Source of the DNA: an uncultured Bacteroidota bacterium
GTDB lineage: Bacteria > Bacteroidota > Bacteroidia > Flavobacteriales > Flavobacteriaceae
Assembly: GCA_903838055.1 (NCBI GenBank)
Contig: CAILWV010000003.1
Coordinates: forward strand, 22,081-86,080
Length of the DNA stretch: 64,000 bases
Reading direction: 5' to 3'
The notes under the pieces are model-generated. The model was given only the letters and a program-made list of their open reading frames with translations, was not told the DNA's origin and made no database searches. A program made the translations under genes and the position numbers. This document shows positions 56,969 to 64,000 of this stretch, piece by piece (position 1 is the first letter of the stretch; every line of letters begins with the position of its first letter).

Positions 56969-59900
56969 ATGATCAAATTATTAACAAACAAAAAAAGATT
57001 TACAAATCTTATTTTCAGCATGCTATTTTTGCTGTTAGGATTTAGTGTAAGTTGGGGGCAAACCGTATTTCAAGAAACGTTTGGCTCTACTGCAAATGCA
57101 ACCTATACAGGAGGGACGTCAACAACGCCAGCTAATATAAGTTACATTACTAACACTAATAACGGGATAGTTTCAACTGCATTACCCCCTAGTGGAACAG
57201 ATGCATTTTTACAACTTACAGGTTCCCCAGCAGGAACGGTTTTTGCTAGACCAAATATTGTATATCCTTTTTCAAGCCTACCATCAGGACTTAACACAAC
57301 ACTTTCTAGCAATAGTGCGCCTATAACATGGTCTTTTAACATGAGAACTGGTAGATTAATGTCAAGTGCTGCAGCTACTTATGCTGATGGATCTTATTAT
57401 GGCGCCGTAGTACTATGTGCTACTAATGCTACTTTAGCAGGAGGAACAGGCTCTTTAACAAATGGTTATGCAATAATATTACAAAGAAGTACTATTGACG
57501 CTGCCAAAAACTCAGTCCGTTTAGTAAAATTTGCAAATGGTATAGGCCCTTCGGCAGGAGGATCTTCAGTTACAAAACTTCTTGAATCTCCTGCACTAAC
57601 GGCAACAGGAACAGGAATTCAAAATAATATAAGTGTAAAAGTTGTTTATACACCAGGCGCTGCAAATCCTTGGGAATTCTTTTATCGTGAGGATTCAACA
57701 ACCACTCCATGGGCAACAGTTGATCCATTATCAGGCTCTTTAACTAGTGTTGGAACTTCTAATGATGCTACCTATACTGGAACTGCCATGACTCATTTTG
57801 GAATTTTAGCTTCTGGGCAAACTTCCACAACTACCACTAATAATCAACAATTTGATAATTTCAAAATAGGAGTTACTGTTTTATCGCCAACAATTTCAAA
57901 TCCTTCGGCATCTTCACTTACCGGATTCACTTATCAAGACGGCCAAGGTCCTTCAACCGCTCAGTCTTTTACAATTGGAGGCTCTGCATTAAGCAACAAT
58001 CTTGTCATAACTGTTGCTGACCCTACAGTTTTTGAAATTAATAACCCAGCTGTTAATACAACATACGGAAGCACTATTACATTGTCTAGTGGCACAGTTG
58101 CGTCAACAACAATTAATGTGAGGCTAAAAGCTGGTTTGACCATCAACAGTTATGATAGTAAAATTATTAATATAACATCCATTGGTGCAACAAGCAAATC
58201 TATAACATGTAGTGGCAGTGTAACACCTTTTAATGATGTCACTCCGCCAAATACACCAGGTGTTTTTACACTAATCAGTAAAACTGACACTAGTTTAAAT
58301 TTAGGATGGGCTTCATCTTCAACAACAGGAATAGATTTGACAGGCTATTTATTAGTTCGTTATTCAAATTCACCTGCATTAGAAACAGGTGCCGATCCAG
58401 TTCAAGGCGTAACTTATGCAATAGGAACAACTTACACAACTGGCACACCACCAGTAACAACACCACCTACAAGTGCAAAAACAGGAACTGTAGTTTATTC
58501 AGGTCCAAATTTAACTTTTACTGATACTAACCTAACACCAGGAAGCACATATTATTATAAGGTATATGCATATGATTTGGTTCGGAATTATTCAGGAGCC
58601 TCATCTGATAGTCCATTTGCTGCTAAAACAAGATCGTTGCTTGCAACACCTATTGCCACCACAGCAAATGTTAACAATACAGGTTTTACTGCTAATTGGC
58701 AACATGTTAATAATGCTTCTTCTTACAGTTTGTATGTTTATACAAATCCAGAAGTACAAAGTAATATTGTAGGCTGGACTTTCCCTTCTACGGTTACTAA
58801 TTCTGCAATTACTGCTGACGTGGCTAATTCAAATAATACTGCTAAACAATTTTCTCTTAGCACAGGAACTCTTTCTTCAGCAAATGGAGTTACTAGTTAT
58901 GCAGCAAGTGCTGCTACTTTCTATACAACTAATGCTACTACAGGTGCAGTTATTACAACTCCTGTTAAATGGTTTCAAGTTGATGCAAATACTACAGGAT
59001 ATAAATCTATTAAAGTATCCTCATCTATGTATGCTAATTCAACTACATCTGCTCGAAATTTTAAATTACAATATAGTATTACTGGACCTACAGGAACCTT
59101 TTTTGATGTAACTGGAGGTGCAATTACTTGCTCTAGTGGTACATGGGTAACTTTGACAGACTTAGCTTTACCAGCAGAATGTGAAAACACTTCAAACTTA
59201 TCACTTAGATGGATGCAAGTTGATTTTACAGATGTTTCAGGAAATGAAATGGTTACTACATCTTCATCAACTCGTATTGATAATATTTACATCAAAGGAT
59301 CTGCCTATAATCTAATTTCAGGATATCCAGTAACTGTTGCAGTTAATGGTACACCAGCAGTTGGCGATATAATATCTACTTCTACAAATATGAATAATAC
59401 CAGTGGGACTTACTATTATGATGTTGTTGCGAACCCTGGTTCGAGTTCAACAGCATATGTATCCTCTCTACATTCTAATTTCATCAGTGCTGTTTATGTA
59501 TATTTAACACCTCAAGATGTTGCAGATTATAGATCAATCGGAAATGTTACTACTTCGAGTGCAACGAACTGGGAATACAATAACGGTTTTAACTGGTTAA
59601 CAGCTTCATCTGCTCCTACAAGTGCTAATAATATCACTATCTCTTCAGGACATGTATTAACTTTAGGAAGTAACTTTACAGTTAATACTGCAAAAACAAT
59701 TACTGTAAATGGTACAGTTGATTTAGCAGGTTACACTATTTCAGGAGCTGGAAGTTTTGTTTTAAGTTCAGGCGCTTCCTTAAAATTAGGAAACAATACG
59801 TCTATAACTTCTGCAATTACTACAACAACAAGCACATTAAATACAGCTGCTAATTATTATTATGACGGAACAGTGGCACAACATACAGGTGGATTACCTG

Positions 59901-62900
59901 GATCTGCAATTAGTTCTCCTTCAGCATCTAATGGGTCTCAAAACTACACAGCAACACTTTCAGGAAATGTTATAGTTTCTAATTCTGCTGGACTTACTAT
60001 GCAACAAGGGCTTAAAATTAATTCACCAGGAACTTTAACTGTAAAAAGTACAGGTAAATTATTATTTGGTGATGGTGAAGTGGCATCAAGCCCTCAAAAT
60101 TCAGGAACTTTTAACTCAGGAACTTTTAACTTAAATGGTACGGGGAATTTTGTTGCCGAATCAGGGTGTACTTTAACAGTTACCTCTAGTAAAGGAATCT
60201 GTACAGGTACATCTGACGGGAATATCAAAAATTCAGGATCTAGAACATTTAGTTCTGGAATCAATTACATTTTTGCTAAAAATGACCTTTTCAACCCTAT
60301 TTCAATAGGAACTTCATTTGGAAGTAGTGAAATCAATGCTTTAACAGGTATAAACGATATGACAATTGCAGATCCATATGGTGTGTTTTTAGCTTCTGCT
60401 TATACTTCTGTTGTTACAGGAACAGTAAATGCCGCAAGCACTTATACTACAAATGCTTACACTGGAGCTGTTAATATCAAGATAAATGGAACACTAAACA
60501 TAGTTTCTGGTAAATTATACACATCAGATTACGTAACAGTTTCAACAAATTCATCTGTTGCAGTACCTGTAAATAGTGTTAATTATTATCCTACTGTTAC
60601 AGTAGTAATAACTCCAAAAAATACTAACACTAAAACAATAACTATTGGTGCTTCAGGCGGCATAACAGGTGCTAGTACAGGAACTGGATGGGTTGTTGGT
60701 AAATTGAAAAAAGCAACAACTTCTGGAAATTCGCCATCTTTTAACTATGCAATAGGAGATGCTGCTAAATTTAGTCCTATAGCATTAACTTTCTCAGGAA
60801 CCACTTCTGCTGATGGAGAATTAGAAGTTATTTCTCAACCTATATCTTTATCAAACTTAGCAGATTCAGGAATCGACAACGCTAAAAAAGTAAATAGATA
60901 TTGGTCATTAACTAATACTAATTTAGCTGGCTTTGGAACATATGAAGCAACATTTAATTATTCAAGCACCGATAACGATGCTGGGGCAACCGCTTCAAGT
61001 TATGTAGCGCGAAGATTTGATAATAGTTCTTGGAATGTTGCAACAATTTCGGGTACACCAACTTCTACATCTTTAACTGCAACAGGGATTACAGGTTTCG
61101 GAAATTTTGCAATTGGTCAAAGTAATAATGCGGGACCTATAGCATCTGCACAAAGCTTTTGTGGTAGTGCAACTGTTGCTGATTTATTACCTTCATCAGG
61201 AACTTCTTTTAAATGGTATGAAAATGCTTCAGGAGGAACAGCGTTAGATGCTTCTGCTGCTTTATCAACTAGAACTTATTATGTTTCACTTTCTTATCCT
61301 GGAATCAGTGAAACTTCAAGAACTCCAGTTTCTGTAACTGTAAATGCAAATTCAAATGCTAGTGTTGTAAATGTTAGCTCAATAGCTGCTTTACAAACTG
61401 CAGTTGATAATTCAAATTGTGGTGATATTATTATCCTAGCTAACGGACATTATACCAATGCTACTTTGAACATAAATAGAAGTAATATTACTGTTAAAGC
61501 AGCTACAAATGGCGGGGTTTATTTAGATGGTACAAATGACATCAATATTAATGGAAGTTATGTGAAATTTAATGGTTTTCAATTTACATCTGGTGATATT
61601 GGAGCAAATTATTTAATTGAAGTTTATGGAAGTCATAATACTCTATCGCAATTAAACTTTAGTGGTTATGCTGCTAAAAAGTTTATTGTTATTGAAGCTG
61701 AATCACAATATAACAATATTGAGTACTGTAATATTTCAAAACTAGCAGATACAAATATAGATGAACTAGGTTGTGCTATTCAAGTCCATACATCTTATAC
61801 AACTCCTGGTTATCATAAAATTAGATATTGTTCTTTCCAAAATTTTGAAGGAACAGGTGGAGATTATGGAAATGAACCAATTAGAATTGGATTAAGTACT
61901 GAAAACTCTAATAAATCAAGATCTATTGTTGAACATTGTTATTTTAACAATACTGGACTTGGAGATAGCGAATCTGTATCTATTAAATCACAAGAAAATA
62001 CAGTACGTTTTTGTACTTTCACAAACCAACAAAACGCAATGTTGAGTTTTAGAAATGGGGATAATAATGTTGCTTATAGTAATTTCTTCATTAATGCAGG
62101 TGGAATTAGAGTGAAAGAAGCAAATAATATTTATTGTTATAATAATTATTTCGAAAATTCTGGAACTACAACTGGCCCATTCAGTGCCGATGCAGTAACT
62201 TATGTTTACGACACTACAACATATCCTGTAGTTATTAATAATGTAAATTTTGTCCACAATACTTTTTATAATTGTGCAAACATCGATTTTGGTGGAATTG
62301 GAGCTACAAATAATACTTGGGCAAACAATATTTTCAAAAAAACAACAGGTTCTATTTTCATGAATCCAAATTCAGGAACTGCTTTTTCAGGAAATATTTA
62401 TCAAGGAAATTTAGGGATTACTATAACTTCTGGAATGACTTCTAACGATCCACTTTTAGCAACAAATTCGGATGGATACTATGGATTATCGTCAAATAGT
62501 CCCGCTATAGATGCTTCAAGTTCTAACTACCCAGCAATTTTACATATTCCAAACATTGATGATGATTCTAATTTATTGTATGATGTAAGTGGTCAATCTC
62601 GACCTTCACTTGCAACATTAAAAGATGTTGGTTGTGATGAATTTACTTCGGGTGCAACTACAAATCATCCTTTACTATTGACAGAAGTAGGTCCATCGTA
62701 TTTAGGAGGACCTATTACACAAACGCCTACAGCTTCAGCTCAAACTTTCTGTAATTCAGGTACAGTTGCTAATTTAGTTGCATCAGGAACAAATATTAAA
62801 TGGTACAATAGTGAGGTAAGCACAACTGCTTTGGTTGCTTCAGCTGCATTAACTACAGGAACTTATTATGCTACTCAAACTATCAATGGCATTGAAAGTG

Positions 62901-64000
62901 AAAGAACTGCAGTTTCAGTTATTTTAAACATAACAACTGCTCCAACAGCAGAATCTCAAGTATTTTGTATGACTAATAGCCCAAAGGTTGCTAATTTAGT
63001 AACTACTGGTACGGCACCAAAATGGTATACTTCTGAAACAGGAGGAACTGTATTAGCTCCAAATATTGCTTTAGCTACAGGAAATTACTATGTGTCTCAA
63101 ACAATGAATGATTGTGAGAGCTCAAGAACTTTAGTTGCAGTAACCTTAAATAGTACTTCTTTACCAACTGCATCTGCACAAACATTTTGTAATTCTGGAA
63201 CTGTAGCTGATTTAGTTGCAACAGGAACTGCAATCAAATGGTATTCTGCAGAAACTGGTGGAAACGCTTTATCTTCAGACACTGCATTGGCTTCTGGAAA
63301 CTACTATGCTTCGCAAACTGTAAATGGATGTGAAAGTACTAGAACTTCAGTTGCCATAGTTAGAAATAATACAGCAGTACCATCTGCTTCAGCACAAACT
63401 TTTTGTAATTCAGGAAATGTTGGAGATTTAGTTGCTACAGGAAATGCAATTAAATGGTATGCTTCAGCTACTGGCGGAAGTGCTTTATCTTCAGATTCTG
63501 CATTGAGTTCTGGGAACTACTATGCTTCTCAAACTTTAAATGGATGCGAAAGTGCTAGAACTTTGGTTTCTGTAGTTAGAAATAATACAGCTGCACCATC
63601 TGCTTCAGCACAAAGTATCTGTACATCAGGAACAATAGCTAATTTGGTTGCATCAGGTACAGCAAATCAATGGTATTCTTCAGCAACTGACGGAAGCGCT
63701 TTAGCTTCTGATGTTGCTTTAGCTACAGGAAACTACTACGTTTCTCAAACATTAAATAATTGTGAAGGACCAAGAACATTAGTTGCTGTAACTGTTACAA
63801 ATGGAATTGCTGTTCAACCAGTAGACACAAATATATGTACAACGGCAACAACTTCTACTGCAAGTATTACTGTTGTTTCTTCAGGAGGAACTCCAACTTA
63901 TGCATGGCAATTTGCAACTGCATTACTTCCAAATACATGGAATACTATTTCTTCTACTAATGCAAGTACAATATATACTACTTATAATTCTGCTACTTTA
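56969..64000 (+). CDS. Giant secreted protein with PL6/chondroitinase-B-like domain and Ig_7-type repeats, partial at 3' end
   Basis: An open frame of at least 2344 codons running off the window without a stop. Signal peptide at residues 1 to about 31 (FSMLFLLLGFSVSWGQ). Then beta-sandwich-like regions (32-300, 308-420), two FnIII-like modules (424 to about 650), G8-like stretches (from 852), and one Ig_7-like module (1389-1465). About 1465-1895 is a right-handed beta-helix of the PL6/chondroitinase-B type: NEPIRIG, SIKSQENTV with Lys1673, and SFRNGDNN with Arg1695; Asp1666 and Glu1668 sit where calcium ligands are known. The usual Arg-His reads Arg-Asn. Five more Ig_7-type repeats follow (1920-2282). 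No T9SS tail is visible because the end is missing. It may cut or bind an acidic polysaccharide. Confidence 0.85.
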   Translation, partial: MIKLLTNKKRFTNLIFSMLFLLLGFSVSWGQTVFQETFGSTANATYTGGTSTTPANISYITNTNNGIVSTALPPSGTDAFLQLTGSPAGTVFARPNIVYPFSSLPSGLNTTLSSNSAPITWSFNMRTGRLMSSAAATYADGSYYGAVVLCATNATLAGGTGSLTNGYAIILQRSTIDAAKNSVRLVKFANGIGPSAGGSSVTKLLESPALTATGTGIQNNISVKVVYTPGAANPWEFFYREDSTTTPWATVDPLSGSLTSVGTSNDATYTGTAMTHFGILASGQTSTTTTNNQQFDNFKIGVTVLSPTISNPSASSLTGFTYQDGQGPSTAQSFTIGGSALSNNLVITVADPTVFEINNPAVNTTYGSTITLSSGTVASTTINVRLKAGLTINSYDSKIINITSIGATSKSITCSGSVTPFNDVTPPNTPGVFTLISKTDTSLNLGWASSSTTGIDLTGYLLVRYSNSPALETGADPVQGVTYAIGTTYTTGTPPVTTPPTSAKTGTVVYSGPNLTFTDTNLTPGSTYYYKVYAYDLVRNYSGASSDSPFAAKTRSLLATPIATTANVNNTGFTANWQHVNNASSYSLYVYTNPEVQSNIVGWTFPSTVTNSAITADVANSNNTAKQFSLSTGTLSSANGVTSYAASAATFYTTNATTGAVITTPVKWFQVDANTTGYKSIKVSSSMYANSTTSARNFKLQYSITGPTGTFFDVTGGAITCSSGTWVTLTDLALPAECENTSNLSLRWMQVDFTDVSGNEMVTTSSSTRIDNIYIKGSAYNLISGYPVTVAVNGTPAVGDIISTSTNMNNTSGTYYYDVVANPGSSSTAYVSSLHSNFISAVYVYLTPQDVADYRSIGNVTTSSATNWEYNNGFNWLTASSAPTSANNITISSGHVLTLGSNFTVNTAKTITVNGTVDLAGYTISGAGSFVLSSGASLKLGNNTSITSAITTTTSTLNTAANYYYDGTVAQHTGGLPGSAISSPSASNGSQNYTATLSGNVIVSNSAGLTMQQGLKINSPGTLTVKSTGKLLFGDGEVASSPQNSGTFNSGTFNLNGTGNFVAESGCTLTVTSSKGICTGTSDGNIKNSGSRTFSSGINYIFAKNDLFNPISIGTSFGSSEINALTGINDMTIADPYGVFLASAYTSVVTGTVNAASTYTTNAYTGAVNIKINGTLNIVSGKLYTSDYVTVSTNSSVAVPVNSVNYYPTVTVVITPKNTNTKTITIGASGGITGASTGTGWVVGKLKKATTSGNSPSFNYAIGDAAKFSPIALTFSGTTSADGELEVISQPISLSNLADSGIDNAKKVNRYWSLTNTNLAGFGTYEATFNYSSTDNDAGATASSYVARRFDNSSWNVATISGTPTSTSLTATGITGFGNFAIGQSNNAGPIASAQSFCGSATVADLLPSSGTSFKWYENASGGTALDASAALSTRTYYVSLSYPGISETSRTPVSVTVNANSNASVVNVSSIAALQTAVDNSNCGDIIILANGHYTNATLNINRSNITVKAATNGGVYLDGTNDININGSYVKFNGFQFTSGDIGANYLIEVYGSHNTLSQLNFSGYAAKKFIVIEAESQYNNIEYCNISKLADTNIDELGCAIQVHTSYTTPGYHKIRYCSFQNFEGTGGDYGNEPIRIGLSTENSNKSRSIVEHCYFNNTGLGDSESVSIKSQENTVRFCTFTNQQNAMLSFRNGDNNVAYSNFFINAGGIRVKEANNIYCYNNYFENSGTTTGPFSADAVTYVYDTTTYPVVINNVNFVHNTFYNCANIDFGGIGATNNTWANNIFKKTTGSIFMNPNSGTAFSGNIYQGNLGITITSGMTSNDPLLATNSDGYYGLSSNSPAIDASSSNYPAILHIPNIDDDSNLLYDVSGQSRPSLATLKDVGCDEFTSGATTNHPLLLTEVGPSYLGGPITQTPTASAQTFCNSGTVANLVASGTNIKWYNSEVSTTALVASAALTTGTYYATQTINGIESERTAVSVILNITTAPTAESQVFCMTNSPKVANLVTTGTAPKWYTSETGGTVLAPNIALATGNYYVSQTMNDCESSRTLVAVTLNSTSLPTASAQTFCNSGTVADLVATGTAIKWYSAETGGNALSSDTALASGNYYASQTVNGCESTRTSVAIVRNNTAVPSASAQTFCNSGNVGDLVATGNAIKWYASATGGSALSSDSALSSGNYYASQTLNGCESARTLVSVVRNNTAAPSASAQSICTSGTIANLVASGTANQWYSSATDGSALASDVALATGNYYVSQTLNNCEGPRTLVAVTVTNGIAVQPVDTNICTTATTSTASITVVSSGGTPTYAWQFATALLPNTWNTISSTNASTIYTTYNSATL
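62726..63811 (+). repeat. Five tandem Ig_7-type repeats in the third giant gene
   Basis: Units begin at 62726, 62942, 63164, 63380 and 63596, spaced 216, 222, 216 and 216 bases (72-74 residues each). Shared words include ASAQTFCNSGTVADLVATG, IKWY, SGNYYASQT and NGCES-RT. The last three are most alike at DNA level, suggesting recent duplication. One weaker copy precedes the lyase-like domain (about 61132). Confidence 0.85.

Noticed and set aside
62726..63811. Regularly spaced repeats that could suggest a CRISPR array
   Set aside because: The spacing is about 216 bases, the repeats are in frame within a long open reading frame, and they encode Ig_7-like modules.
56969..64000. Possible pseudogene because no complete reading frame with a stop is found
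   Set aside because: The frame is open without interruption to the window end; check points at 58862, 61382 and 62726 are all in the same frame. It is only cut by the window.

Overview
The window looks like a chromosomal segment of a Flavobacterium-like member of the Bacteroidota. The signs are AT-rich DNA with very AT-rich intergenic stretches, promoters of the TANNTTTG type instead of the E. coli -10 box, few Shine-Dalgarno sequences, giant surface proteins with a C-terminal type IX secretion (T9SS) sorting domain, and families typical of this phylum (BT_3928-like, GSCFA, Ig_7 and GEVED domains). No rRNA, tRNA, CRISPR array, prophage or transposase gene was seen.

Region 1 (1-11643, minus strand) is a nearly complete phenylacetate (paa) catabolic operon, read right to left: paaE-A-B-C-D (phenylacetyl-CoA epoxidase), paaG, paaH, paaI, a four-helix-bundle gene, paaJ, paaZ and a second hydratase cut by the window edge. 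A TetR-family gene lies just upstream, and a 9-bp-arm palindrome overlaps the predicted paaE start site. PaaZ carries an extra C-terminal DUF1569-like domain. The four-helix-bundle gene is bracketed by inverted repeats and looks like a small inserted element.

Region 2 (11795-35106) is housekeeping: rhodanese, GSCFA protein, trmH, purB, small unknowns, guaB, HMG-CoA lyase, pyrD, rlmH, folP with a lipoprotein, a DUF1599 duplication protein, a BT_3928-like redox membrane protein, a TlpA-like lipoprotein, tpiA, a ClpP-like protein, an ABC exporter, alaS, then an M23 peptidase-MerR-LemA-TPM-TPM group that probably serves the cell envelope.

Region 3 (35197-64000) has three giant secreted proteins of 2227, 2614 and at least 2344 residues, interrupted by parE-parC and ychF. 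Two have full T9SS type A tails. The third, cut by the window end, contains a PL6/chondroitinase-B-like beta-helix followed by five tandem Ig_7-type repeats, so it may bind or cut an acidic polysaccharide.

The least explained signal is a family of four intergenic repeats (271-344, 18786-18924, 31675-31759, 55227-55367) in two size classes. Their ends can pair, and a paired position changes on both sides together between copies, which suggests a conserved hairpin. Other non-coding structure includes a bipartite inverted repeat around the four-helix-bundle gene, an inverted repeat at 26941-27025, a 28-bp-arm hairpin at 50270-50336, and short tandem repeats at 21445 and 32834.
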